From the NCBI RefSeq assembly GCF_032391395.1, contig NZ_CP135916.1:1550001-1614000 (forward strand): a DNA stretch of 64,000 bases. Direction: 5' to 3'. Below are positions 34,330 through 42,686 of this stretch, in pieces (the first letter of the stretch is position 1; every line of letters starts with the position of its first letter). Under the pieces are notes generated by a model that saw only the letters and a list, made by a program, of their open reading frames with translations, was not told where the DNA came from and made no database searches. The position numbers and the translations under genes are program-made. This DNA comes from Sphingomonas sp. Y38-1Y (lineage in GTDB: Bacteria; Pseudomonadota; Alphaproteobacteria; Sphingomonadales; Sphingomonadaceae).

Positions 34330-35252
34330 GCCGCCACCTCGTCGTTGAGCGCTTCGGGGCCGACGATGCGGACGAAGACGTCGTGCAGGCTGGGCCGCTC
34401 GATCGAGAGGCCAGAAATGCCGTGCCCTGCGGCGATCAGCCGGGAGAGCAGCGGCTCGATCCCCTCGTCGGGTACGACGAAGCGCCAGCCGTCGCCCTCC
34501 TTCACGGCGTCGTTCGGCAGTAGCGCGGGCAGGCCCTCGTGCGCAAAATGCGGGACATAGTGCGCGCGGTAAGGCAGCGTGGCGCGTGCGTCGGCAACGG
34601 TCCCCTCGAACCGTGCCCGCCCGCGCGCGATGATGGTCAGCCGGTCGCACAGCCGCTCGGCATGGGCCATGACGTGGGTCGAGAACAGGATCGTTGCGCC
34701 GCGATCGCGCTGGACGCGGATCAGACGCTCCAGCCGGTCCTGGTTGACGGGGTCGAGGCCCGAGAAAGGTTCGTCGAGGACGATGAAGTCGGGTTCGTGG
34801 ACGACCGAGCCGAGCAACTGGACGAGCTGCGCCATGCCCTTGGACAGCTTGCGGATCTTCTCGTCGGCGGCGTGACCGATCCCGGCTTCCTCCAGCATCG
34901 TCTCCGCCCGCTTGCGGCCCGTCCGCCAGTCGAGCCCGCGCAGCGCGCCCATGAATGCGATCGCCTCCTTGGCGCGCATGCCGGGATAGAGGCCGCGTTC
35001 CTCGGGCAGATAGCCGACGCGGTCGCTGGCCTCGCGCGGGCGCGCGTGGCCGAGCAGGGTGCGTTCGCCCTGGTCGGGCTCCAGGATGCCGAGCAGCATG
35101 CGCAGCGTCGTCGTCTTGCCCGCGCCATTGGGGCCGAGCACGCCATAGATGCTGTTCGCGGGTACCGCGATGTCGATGCCGTCGACCACGCGCCGGTCGC
35201 CGAACCTTTTGACCAGCCCATGCGCCTGAAGCGCCAGTTCGGGTGCCTGCAA
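34326..35252 (-). CDS. ABC transporter ATPase (NatA-like)
   Basis: A 308-residue ATPase: Walker A GPNGAGKTT (~37-45), signature LSKGMAQLVQL, Walker B FIVLDEP, H-loop STH. The C-terminal ~90 residues resemble the DUF4162 extension of NatA-type proteins. TTG 35252 was chosen because AGGGGG lies 7 bases upstream; a GTG seven codons earlier is possible. Its partner permease overlaps downstream. It is divergent from queG with a ~70-base gap. Confidence 0.9.
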   Translation of the reverse strand: MQAPELALQAHGLVKRFGDRRVVDGIDIAVPANSIYGVLGPNGAGKTTTLRMLLGILEPDQGERTLLGHARPREASDRVGYLPEERGLYPGMRAKEAIAFMGALRGLDWRTGRKRAETMLEEAGIGHAADEKIRKLSKGMAQLVQLLGSVVHEPDFIVLDEPFSGLDPVNQDRLERLIRVQRDRGATILFSTHVMAHAERLCDRLTIIARGRARFEGTVADARATLPYRAHYVPHFAHEGLPALLPNDAVKEGDGWRFVVPDEGIEPLLSRLIAAGHGISGLSIERPSLHDVFVRIVGPEALNDEVAA

Positions 35253-35321
35253 CGTCGATCCCCCTGCAATCACGCGCCATTCGCCTGATCGCTGCGAAAC
35301 TGGTAGCGGGCGCGCGTGGCC

Positions 35322-36377
35322 ATGCACAAGTCGATTGAGGACCGCATCCGCGACAAGGCGGCCGAGCTCGGCTTTGCCGCCTGCGGCTTCGCGCGCGCGG
35401 ACGCCGCGCCCCGGACCGGCGAGCGGCTGCGGCAATGGCTGGCCGATGGGTGCCACGGCAGCATGATCTGGATGGAGGGCCGCGCCGACCAGCGCGCGAG
35501 CCCGGCCGGCCTCTGGCCCGAGGTGCGCAGCGTCATCGCGCTCGGCATGAGCTATGCCCCCGCGGTCGATCCGCTGGCGCTCGAGGGGGTGGGGGATCGC
35601 GGGCGCATCTCGGTCTATGCGCAAGGGGCCGACTATCACGACATCGTCAAGAAGGCGCTGAAGGCACTCGGCCGGTGGCTGGTCGCCGAGGCGGGATGCG
35701 AGCTCAAGGTGTTCGTCGACACCGCGCCCGTCATGGAAAAGCCGCTGGCGGAAGCGGCGGGGCTCGGCTGGCAGGGCAAGCACACCAATCTCGTCAGCCA
35801 GGCGCATGGGAGCTGGCTGTTCCTAGGCGCGATCTACACGACGCTGGAGCTGGCCGGGGAGGGCGGCGGGCGCGACCGGTGCGGATCGTGCGACGCGTGC
35901 CAGCGCGCATGCCCCACCGACGCGTTTCCCGCGCCCTATCGCCTCGATGCGCGGCGCTGCATCTCCTACTGGACGATCGAGCATGCCGGCCCGATCCCCG
36001 ACGAGATCGCGTTGGCGATGGGCAACCGCATCTATGGCTGCGACGATTGCCTGGCGGTCTGTCCCTGGAACAAGTTCGCGGCGGCGGCAGCGGCGAACCG
36101 CGCCTTTTGGCCGCGCGCGGAACTGGTCGCGCCGTCGCTGGCGGAGCTGCTGGCGCTCGACGATGCCGGGTTCCGGCAGGTGTTCGCCGGCTCGCCGATC
36201 AAGCGGATCGGGCGCAACCGGATGGTGCGCAACTGCCTGATCGCGGCGGGGAACGGCGGGGACGCGTCGCTGCTGCCGGCGGTGCGGGCGCTGCTGGACG
36301 ACGAGGATGACGTGGTGCGGGAAGCGGCGGTTTGGGCGATGGCGCGGCTGAGTATGGCAAGCGCCGCTGCCTCATAA
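35322..36377 (+). CDS. queG: Epoxyqueuosine reductase
   Basis: A 351-residue cobalamin and iron-sulfur enzyme for the last step of queuosine tRNA modification. Two [4Fe-4S] motifs: CGSCDACQRACPT (from ~187) and CDDCLAVCPW (from ~240). FVDTAPVMEKPLAEAAGLGWQGK, which has the catalytic Asp, is present, and the C-terminus has one HEAT-like repeat (DDEDDVVREAAVWAM). ATG 35322 is used; GTG 35316 is also possible. Confidence 0.95.
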   Translation: MHKSIEDRIRDKAAELGFAACGFARADAAPRTGERLRQWLADGCHGSMIWMEGRADQRASPAGLWPEVRSVIALGMSYAPAVDPLALEGVGDRGRISVYAQGADYHDIVKKALKALGRWLVAEAGCELKVFVDTAPVMEKPLAEAAGLGWQGKHTNLVSQAHGSWLFLGAIYTTLELAGEGGGRDRCGSCDACQRACPTDAFPAPYRLDARRCISYWTIEHAGPIPDEIALAMGNRIYGCDDCLAVCPWNKFAAAAAANRAFWPRAELVAPSLAELLALDDAGFRQVFAGSPIKRIGRNRMVRNCLIAAGNGGDASLLPAVRALLDDEDDVVREAAVWAMARLSMASAAAS

Positions 36378-36379
36378 AC

Positions 36380-36475
36380 CATGTACCCCGGCGAAGGCCG
36401 GGGTCCAGTTGGGGGACGTTGGTGGCTTCCACCCAAGCCTTCCCGACTGGGCCCCGGCCTCCGCCGGGGCACAAG
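36380..36475. repeat. Inverted pair of CCCCGGCGAAGGCCGGGG-type repeats
   Basis: CCCCGGCGAAGGCCGGGG at 36386-36403 and CCCCGGCCTCCGCCGGGG at 36452-36469 flank ~48 bases. The arrangement matches the unit at 11652-11755. It is immediately downstream of queG. Confidence 0.85.
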
Positions 36476-36500
36476 CAACGGGAGGCGCCGCTCCTTCAAC

Positions 36501-36586
36501 CGTCATCCCGGACTTGATCCGGGATCCCGCTTTCTTCTTGCCGCGCTGAACAAGAAGCGGGACCCCGGCTCAAGGCCGGGGTGACG
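36501..36586. repeat. Palindromic repeat unit (CGTCATCCCGGACTTGATCCGGG type)
   Basis: Second copy of the unit at 22444-22527: CGTCATCCCGGACTTGATCC at 36501, mirrored by ...CCGGGGTGACG ending 36586. It sits right against the end of the DUF885 gene and next to another repeat type, so this convergent gap is nearly all palindrome. Confidence 0.85.
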
Positions 36587-36590
36587 ACGA

Positions 36591-38414
36591 TTACCCCTTC
36601 TTCGCCGCGATGTACGCGTCGACCACCTGCTCCAGCACTTCCAGCGGCATGATGCCGTTTGCCAGCACCGCCTCGTGGAAGTCGCGGATGTCGAACTTGG
36701 GGCCGAGCGCCTTCTTCGCGCGGTCGCGTAGCTCGGCGATCTTGAGCTGGCCGACCATGTAGCTGGTCGCCTGGCCGGGGTTGTTCATGTAGCGGTCGAC
36801 CTCACGCTTAAGGTCAATCTCCGACAACGATGAATTGTCGCGGAAGTATTGCTGCGCCTGCTCGCGCGTCCAGCGCTTCGAATGCATGCCGGTGTCGACG
36901 ACCAGTCGGATCGCGCGCCACATCTGGAGCGAGAGCATGCCGAACCGCTGATAGGGATCCTTGTAGATCCCCATCTCGTCCGCCAGCCGTTCCGAATAGA
37001 GGCCCCATCCCTCGGTATAGGCGCTGTAGCCGCCAAGCTTGCGGAACTTCGGCAGGCCCGCCAGCTCCTGCGCGCGGGCGATCTGAAAATGGTGGCCGGG
37101 CGCGCCCTCGTGCACCGAGATGCCCGAGTTCTGGACCTTCTGCACCTGGCTCATGTCGGCGAGGTTGACGTAGTAGATCCCGGGCCTCGAGCCGTCGGGG
37201 GCAGGGCGGTTGTAGAAGGCGGTGGAAGCGGTCGCCTCGCGCCATTTCTCGACCGCGCGGACCTCCAGCGGCGCCTTGGGCAGCACGCTGAACCATTTCG
37301 GCGCCTTGCCCATCACCTCGGCGATGGTGGCGCGGGCGTCGGCGAGATACGCCTCCTTGCCCGCCTCGCTATTCTCGTATTTGAAACGCGGATCGTCGCG
37401 GATGAAGGCGAAGAACGCCTTCAGGTCGCCCTTGAATCCGGTCTGCTTGCGGATCGCGTCCATCTCAGCGCGGATGCTGGCGACCTGGCGCAGGCCGAGC
37501 TGGTGGATCTGATCGGCGGTGAGGTCGGTGGTCGTGAAGTTGTAGAGGCGCGCGGCGTAATAGGCGTCACCGCGCGGCAGGCTCCACGCGCCGTTATTGC
37601 CCTTGGCCTTCGCCTCGATCTCGTCCAGCGCGGCGAACAGCGTGTCGTAGCCGGTCTTGAACGGGCCGGTCAGCGCGGTGCGCGCGTCGGCGAGCAGCTT
37701 TTCCTTGGTGGCGGCGGGCGCGTCGAGCGCGGCGACCTTCTTGGCGAAGTCGGCCATCACCGTGCTGTCGGGGCCCGCGGAGAAGGGTGCGCCGACCAGC
37801 ACCTTCTTCGCATCGGCACGGGCGGGGGCGAACACCATCTGCGGCGGGATGATGCCCTTGGCCGCCTGCATCCGCATCTTCGCCGCGACCTCGCGCATCG
37901 CGCGCTCGGTCTCGCGGATGCGGGCGATATACGCCTCGGCATCGGCGACGCTCGCCACCTTGTGGTTGTTGATGAGGAAGACGGGGATCTCGCCCGCCGG
38001 GCTGCCGTTGGTGGAAACGGGGAAGCTATAGTCGCGCCATTCGAACTGGCGGCGCTGGTTGGCGACCTGGAACTCGTAAAGGCGGTAGGTGAGCTTGCCC
38101 TGCGTCCCGAGTTTTGCCGGATCGAAGCGACGCTTCATCTCGGCGAGCGTCGCCTCCGCCATCTGCATCCGCTGCTCGCCCGTGCGGCCGGTATAGTCGT
38201 CAAGCTTGTCGTAGTTCGCCTTGCCGCCCAGCGACGTGGTCTGCTCCGGGCTGAGCGCGGTCGACGCGTCGAACGCGGCGTCGAGGAAGGCGTTGAGCCG
38301 GGTGTCCTCCGCCTCGGCCCCGGTGGCGGCGGCGGGCGCCTGCTGCGCCGAGGCGACGAGCGGGAGCGGCAGGAGCAGGGCGGCGGACAACAGCAAGCGA
38401 GTGGAAACGACCAA
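36591..38414 (-). CDS. Secreted DUF885 metalloprotease-like protein
   Basis: A 607-residue exported protein. Signal peptide ending PLVASAQ (~24). The hallmark of DUF885 is [11 protein letters not shown] (~442-452), a zinc-site-like HExxxxHH. Surrounding [20 protein letters not shown] supplies a further acidic residue of the family. DUF885 proteins are thought to be thermolysin/M32-like peptidases. Full length. Confidence 0.88.
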   Translation of the reverse strand: MVVSTRLLLSAALLLPLPLVASAQQAPAAATGAEAEDTRLNAFLDAAFDASTALSPEQTTSLGGKANYDKLDDYTGRTGEQRMQMAEATLAEMKRRFDPAKLGTQGKLTYRLYEFQVANQRRQFEWRDYSFPVSTNGSPAGEIPVFLINNHKVASVADAEAYIARIRETERAMREVAAKMRMQAAKGIIPPQMVFAPARADAKKVLVGAPFSAGPDSTVMADFAKKVAALDAPAATKEKLLADARTALTGPFKTGYDTLFAALDEIEAKAKGNNGAWSLPRGDAYYAARLYNFTTTDLTADQIHQLGLRQVASIRAEMDAIRKQTGFKGDLKAFFAFIRDDPRFKYENSEAGKEAYLADARATIAEVMGKAPKWFSVLPKAPLEVRAVEKWREATASTAFYNRPAPDGSRPGIYYVNLADMSQVQKVQNSGISVHEGAPGHHFQIARAQELAGLPKFRKLGGYSAYTEGWGLYSERLADEMGIYKDPYQRFGMLSLQMWRAIRLVVDTGMHSKRWTREQAQQYFRDNSSLSEIDLKREVDRYMNNPGQATSYMVGQLKIAELRDRAKKALGPKFDIRDFHEAVLANGIMPLEVLEQVVDAYIAAKKG

Positions 38415-38499
38415 GCGAACCTCCTGATTTTGCGAGGACGCTATGCGCTGGGGCGGGGCGGGGCAAGTTGGTTTCGGCAGTTACGGGCGTCGTTGTGCT

Positions 38500-38590
38500 T
38501 GGCCCTGGACCCCGGCGTGCGCCGGGGTGGTGACCCCTTGGGCCATCGCATTCGCTCCCACCACGGCGAAGGCCGGGGTCCAGAGCCAAG
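38500..38590. repeat. GC-rich palindromic repeat pair (CCCCGGCG...CGCCGGGG type)
   Basis: CCCCGGCGTGCGCCGGGG at 38510-38527 and a degenerate partner CACGGCGAAGGCCGGGGTCC at 38562-38581. It lies between the DUF885 gene start and the esterase gene end, both on the minus strand. Confidence 0.75.
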
Positions 38591-38601
38591 CAGGACAGAG
38601 A

Positions 38602-39570
38602 CTAACCCCCCGCCGCCATCCGGTTCGCCCAGGTCGCGTACAGCGCGCCCCAGCCATGCGCGGGATGCTGCGGGTCGAGCGCCATGCCGAAACCATGGCC
38701 GCCCTTGTCGTAGAAATGCGCCGCGATCGACACGCCCGACGTGCGCGCCGCCGCGATCATCGCGGTGCTCATTTCCAGCGGGACGATCGGGTCGTCGGCG
38801 GCGTGGAGCAGGAACAGCGGCGGGGTATTCGCATCGACGCGGCGCACCGTGTCGTACCGCGCCGCGGCCTCGTTCATCACCGACGGGCCGAGCAGGTTGG
38901 CGCGCGACCGGCTGGGCGAGCCGGTTTCCGCCAGCGTCGTCACCGGATAGACGAGGCCCGAGAAGTCCGGCCGTGCCGGCATGCGATCCGTCGCGTCGAC
39001 GGGCTCGTAAACCGGATCGTTGTACGCGGTCGACAACGCGGCGCCGAGATGCCCGCCGGCCGAGAAGCCGAGGATGCCGAGCTTCTTGGGGTCGATCCCG
39101 AACGCGCCCGCCCGCGACCGGATGATCCGCATCGCCCGCTGCGCGTCCTGGAGCGGTACGTCCGCGCGGTTCGCCCAGCCTTCACCCGGCAGGCGATAGA
39201 CGAGCGCGAAGACGGTGAAGCCGAGCGGATTGAGCACCTTGGCGACATTGTGCCCCTCATTCTCGACCGAGACGAAGGCATAGCCGCCGCCGGGGATCGA
39301 GAGGATGCCGATGCCGTTGGGGTTGGCGGGGCGATAGACCGACAGCGTCGGCTTGGCGATGCCGCGCAGCCACAGCTCGCGCCCGGCGGGGCCGTAGCGG
39401 ACGAGGCTGGGCAGCTTGGCGGGCATTCCCGGCGCCTTGCCCGGCCACAGGTCGAACGTCTCGCGCGGCGGCCAGGGCAGGTCGCTCGGCCGATCGTCGC
39501 CGGTCTGCGCCCGCGCGGCGCCTGCCGCGATCAGTCCGGCACCCATGCCCAATACAGTCCGTCGATCCAT
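38602..39570 (-). CDS. Exported alpha/beta hydrolase (BD-FAE/acetyl-esterase-like)
   Basis: A 322-residue hydrolase. Tat-type signal DRRTVLGMGAGLIAAGAARA. Oxyanion loop IPGGGYAFV, nucleophile Ser in GILGFSAGGHL, acid in LHAADDPIVP, His in GGHGFGM. Related enzymes deacetylate or de-esterify plant polysaccharides (axe-like). ATG 39570 has GGAGGGG 6 bases upstream. Confidence 0.9.
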   Translation of the reverse strand: MDRRTVLGMGAGLIAAGAARAQTGDDRPSDLPWPPRETFDLWPGKAPGMPAKLPSLVRYGPAGRELWLRGIAKPTLSVYRPANPNGIGILSIPGGGYAFVSVENEGHNVAKVLNPLGFTVFALVYRLPGEGWANRADVPLQDAQRAMRIIRSRAGAFGIDPKKLGILGFSAGGHLGAALSTAYNDPVYEPVDATDRMPARPDFSGLVYPVTTLAETGSPSRSRANLLGPSVMNEAAARYDTVRRVDANTPPLFLLHAADDPIVPLEMSTAMIAAARTSGVSIAAHFYDKGGHGFGMALDPQHPAHGWGALYATWANRMAAGG

Positions 39571-39685
39571 CGTCGTCCCCTCCATCATTGTCATCGCGGC
39601 TTCACATCCCCGCGCAAGGCTTTGCATCCCGTGGCCCGGTCCCATATGGGGCCGCGATCCCCTTACTCGCGCGAAAGGCTCTCAG

Positions 39686-40891
39686 GTGAAAGACGTTCTG
39701 GTGATCGGTGCGGGCGGCGTTTCCTCCGTCGCGGTGCACAAGATGGCGAAGAACCCCGAGCTGTTCGGCAAGGTGACGCTCGCCAGTCGCCGCAAGTTCA
39801 AGTGCGATGCGATCGCGCAGTCGGTCAAGGAGCGCTTCGGCGCCGACATCGACACGGCCGAAGTCGATGCCGACGACGTCGACGCGACCGCGCGGTTGAT
39901 CGAGCAGGTCAAGCCCAAGCTGCTCGTCAACCTGGCGCTCCCCTATCAGGACCTCAACCTGATGGAGGCGTGCCTCAAGACCGGCACCGACTATCTCGAC
40001 ACCGCCAATTACGAGCCGCGCGACGAGGCCAAGTTCGAATATGGTTGGCAGTGGGCGTATCAGGATCGCTTCAAGGAAGCCGGCCTGATGGCGCTGCTCG
40101 GTTCGGGCTTCGATCCGGGCGTCACCAGCGTGTTCGCGACCTATATCAGGAAGCACCTGCTCGACACGATCGAGACGCTCGACATCCTCGATTGCAACGG
40201 CGGCGACCACGGCCAGCATTTCGCGACCAACTTCAATCCCGAAATCAACATCCGCGAAGTGACCGCGCCCGCGCGGCACTGGGAAGGTGGCGGCTGGGTC
40301 GAGACGCCCGCGCTCAGCGAGCGTCAGGTGTTCATCTTCGACCAGGTCGGCGCGAAGAACATGTACTTGATGTACCACGAGGAGCTCGAAAGCCTCGTCA
40401 AGCACATCCCCGAGATCAAGCGCGCGCGCTTCTGGATGACGTTCGGCGAGCAGTATCTGACGCACCTGCGCGTGCTCCAGAACGTCGGCATGACCTCGAT
40501 CGAACCGGTGATGTACGAAGGGCGAGAGGTGATCCCGCTTCAGTTTCTAAAGGCGGTGCTGCCCGAACCCTCGACGCTGGGCGAGACGACCAAGGGCAAG
40601 ACCAACATCGGCGACATCGCCACGGGCATGAAGGACGGGGCGGAGAAGACCGTCTATGTCTATAATGTCTGCGATCACGAGGACGCCTATGCCGAGACCG
40701 GCAACCAGGCGGTGAGCTACACCACCGGCGTGCCGGCGATGATCGGCGCGGCGCTGATGCTGAACGACCAGTGGCGCGGCACCGGCGTTTTCAACATGGA
40801 GGAGTTCGATCCCGACCCTTTCATGGACATGCTCAACCAGCATGGCCTGCCCTGGCAGGTGAAGGAACTGCCCGAGCCGCTGCGGTTCTGA
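39686..40891 (+). CDS. Carboxynorspermidine/carboxyspermidine dehydrogenase
   Basis: A 401-residue saccharopine-dehydrogenase-like enzyme. NAD(P) motif VLVIGAGGVSSVAVHK at the N-terminus; typical family segments YLDTANYEPRDEAKFEYGW and GSGFDPGVTSVF. It condenses a diamine with aspartate semialdehyde to carboxy(nor)spermidine. GTG 39686 is the start: AAAGG is 7 bases upstream and the next in-frame ATG would cut the Rossmann motif. The decarboxylase follows 48 bases later across a perfect hairpin. Confidence 0.93.
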   Translation: MKDVLVIGAGGVSSVAVHKMAKNPELFGKVTLASRRKFKCDAIAQSVKERFGADIDTAEVDADDVDATARLIEQVKPKLLVNLALPYQDLNLMEACLKTGTDYLDTANYEPRDEAKFEYGWQWAYQDRFKEAGLMALLGSGFDPGVTSVFATYIRKHLLDTIETLDILDCNGGDHGQHFATNFNPEINIREVTAPARHWEGGGWVETPALSERQVFIFDQVGAKNMYLMYHEELESLVKHIPEIKRARFWMTFGEQYLTHLRVLQNVGMTSIEPVMYEGREVIPLQFLKAVLPEPSTLGETTKGKTNIGDIATGMKDGAEKTVYVYNVCDHEDAYAETGNQAVSYTTGVPAMIGAALMLNDQWRGTGVFNMEEFDPDPFMDMLNQHGLPWQVKELPEPLRF

Positions 40892-40898
40892 GTCGAGC

Positions 40899-40926
40899 CG
40901 TCACCCCAGCCTGCGCTGGGGTGACG
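40899..40926. terminator. Perfect hairpin between the two polyamine genes
   Basis: A 12-base-pair stem, CGTCACCCCAGC (40899-40910) and GCTGGGGTGACG (40915-40926), with a 4-base loop CTGC, starts 8 bases after the dehydrogenase stop. Only TTCTTCT follows, so it may be a partial terminator, an mRNA stabiliser or another mobile palindrome. Confidence 0.55.
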
Positions 40927-40939
40927 TTCTTCTGATGGA

Positions 40940-42151
40940 ATGAACATGAAACCCAACGACACCCGCGCCGCGGCGCCGATGACCACCAAGTCGGGCGGCG
41001 CGGGGGCGTTTGCCCGCTTCGACCTCGCCCGGGTGCCGAGCCCCTGCTTCGTCGTCGACAAGGCGGCGATCGAGCGTAACCTGTCGATCTTGGCGGACGT
41101 CCGCGACCGGGCGGGCGTGAAGGTGCTGCTGGCGCTCAAGGCGTTCTCGATGTGGTCGCTTGGACCTCTGGTCGGCCAATACCTAGACGGCACGGCGACG
41201 TCGGGCCTGTGGGAAGCGCGGCTGGCGGCGGGGCACTATACGGGCGAGGTCGCGACCTTCTGTGCGGGCTACAAGGCCGACCAGATCGCCGAGGTCTGTG
41301 CGCTGTCGGACCATGTCATCTTCAATTCGCCCGGCCAGCACCGCCGCTTCGCCGCCGAGTTGCAGGCCGCTCGCGATGCAGGCGCGCAGTTCGACGTGGG
41401 TCTGCGCCTCAACCCGATGCATGCCGAGGGCGAGGTGCCGAAATACGACCCGGCCCAGCCGCACTCGCGGCTCGGCCATCCGGCCGACCAGCTCACCGCC
41501 GCCGATCTGGAGGGGGTGACGGGGCTTCACATCCATTCGCTGTGCGAGCAGGACTTCCCGCCGCTCCGCCGCACCTGGGAAGCGCTGCGCCCGCGGATCG
41601 AGCCGTTCCTCGGCCAGCTCAAATGGCTGAACTTCGGCGGTGGGCACCATATCACCCGCGCCGACTACCAGCGCGACGATCTGGTCGAGTTCCTGCGAGG
41701 CGTGAAGGCCGACACGGGTCTCGAGGTTTATCTCGAGCCCGGCGAGGCGATCGCGTTCGACGCGGGTATCCTGGTGGGCGAGGTGGTCGACGTGATCGAC
41801 AATGGCATGGCGGTCGGCATCGTCGACATTTCCGCGACCTGCCACATGCCCGACGTGATCGAAGCGCCCTATCGCCCGGCGATGCTGGGCGAAGCGGACG
41901 AGGGCGTCGTCGTGCGCCTCGGCGGGCCGTCGTGCCTGGCCGGCGACATCCTCGGCGACTATCGCTTCGCCGAGCGGCCGGCGCCGGGCGCGCGGATCGC
42001 GTTCCTGGATCAGGCGCATTACTCGATGGTCAAGACGACGACCTTCAACGGTGTGCCGCTGCCCGGCATCGCGCTGTGGGACTCGCGCGACGACAGCCTG
42101 GAGATGGTGCGCGAGTTCGGGTGGGAGACGTTCCGGGATCGGTTGTCGTAA
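40940..42151 (+). CDS. nspC: Carboxynorspermidine decarboxylase
   Basis: A 403-residue PLP enzyme of the alanine-racemase-fold decarboxylases. PLP Lys in VLLALKAFSMWS; FNSPGQHRRF, GLRLNPMHAEGE, GLHIHSLCEQDF and NFGGGHHITR are NspC features; DISATCHMPDVIEAPYRP near the C-terminus. It decarboxylates carboxy(nor)spermidine to (nor)spermidine, the step after the preceding enzyme. ATG 40940 or 40946 may be the start; the first 20 residues are not conserved in appearance. Confidence 0.94.
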   Translation: MNMKPNDTRAAAPMTTKSGGAGAFARFDLARVPSPCFVVDKAAIERNLSILADVRDRAGVKVLLALKAFSMWSLGPLVGQYLDGTATSGLWEARLAAGHYTGEVATFCAGYKADQIAEVCALSDHVIFNSPGQHRRFAAELQAARDAGAQFDVGLRLNPMHAEGEVPKYDPAQPHSRLGHPADQLTAADLEGVTGLHIHSLCEQDFPPLRRTWEALRPRIEPFLGQLKWLNFGGGHHITRADYQRDDLVEFLRGVKADTGLEVYLEPGEAIAFDAGILVGEVVDVIDNGMAVGIVDISATCHMPDVIEAPYRPAMLGEADEGVVVRLGGPSCLAGDILGDYRFAERPAPGARIAFLDQAHYSMVKTTTFNGVPLPGIALWDSRDDSLEMVREFGWETFRDRLS

Positions 42152-42172
42152 CGCCCCGTAGAACCACCCACC

Positions 42173-42322
42173 CCATTCGTGCTGAGTAGAGACCGAGTAG
42201 CTGCGCAAGCAGCATATCGAGGGCTCGTATCGAAGTACGGTTGCGCGCACCAACCTGTCCTTCGATACGCCATTTCGATACGCGGCTTGCGCCGCTACTC
42301 GACGGCTACTCAGGACGAACGG
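42173..42322. repeat. 150-base palindromic repeat, copy A
   Basis: Starts CCATTCGTGCTGAGTAGAGACC and ends CTACTCAGGACGAACGG. The left half folds back on the right (GTATCGAAGTACGG near GTCCTTCGATACGCC), so the whole unit can form one long hairpin. About 80 % similar by eye to copy B. The ends match the TTCGTGCTGAG family at 28352 and 57337. Confidence 0.85.
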
Positions 42323-42457
42323 GGGAGGTGGATCGCGGACGGGTTCTCCCCGCATCGCCTTGTGGGACTTGCATAGCCACGGCGTCGGAATGCGACGCGA
42401 GTCTTGTGTGGGACGGGTTTAGGTCGTCCTGAGCGCGTCTCCCGTTCCCAGCAACCA

Positions 42458-42606
42458 CCGTTCGTGCTGAGTAGAGGCCGAGTAGCGGCGTAGGCGCTTA
42501 TCGAGGACTCGTATCGAAGTACGGTTCCGCGCGCCAACCTGTCCTTCGATACGCCGTCTCGATACGCCGCTTTGCGGCTACTTGATGGCTACTCTGGACA
42601 AACGGG
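42458..42606. repeat. 150-base palindromic repeat, copy B
   Basis: Starts CCGTTCGTGCTGAGTAGAGG; its right end has GGCTACTCTGGACAAACGGG. Same orientation and layout as copy A 285 bases upstream, including GGCTCGTATCGAAGTACGG-like and CCAACCTGTCCTTCGATACG cores. Differences are spread through both arms, so the copies are not recent. Confidence 0.85.
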
Positions 42607-42635
42607 AGGCGGGCGTCGGCACTTAAAACAAGAAA

Positions 42636-42663
42636 GGCGGCGGAAGCCTTCGCCTCCGCCGCC
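42636..42663 (-). terminator. Intrinsic terminator of the ornithine/lysine decarboxylase gene
   Basis: Read on the minus strand, GGCGGCGGA...TCCGCCGCC forms a strong stem, followed by TTTCTTGTTTT (42635 down to 42625). It starts 23 bases after the decarboxylase stop. Confidence 0.8.
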
Positions 42664-42686
42664 CTTTTCTGTCCAAGAGCCCAGGA

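Larger units (their letters stand above)
42152..42686. other. 535-base non-coding gap filled with palindromic repeats
   Basis: Between the convergent nspC and odc genes. It holds two ~150-base imperfect palindromes (42173-42322 and 42458-42606) separated by ~135 bases without recognisable content, then the odc terminator. No gene or RNA was recognised. Open frames across it are repeat-derived. Confidence 0.8.

Noticed and set aside
42173..42606. CRISPR-like array
   Set aside because: Only two copies, each 150 bases and self-palindromic, spaced by 135 bases; no short regular repeats or cas genes.
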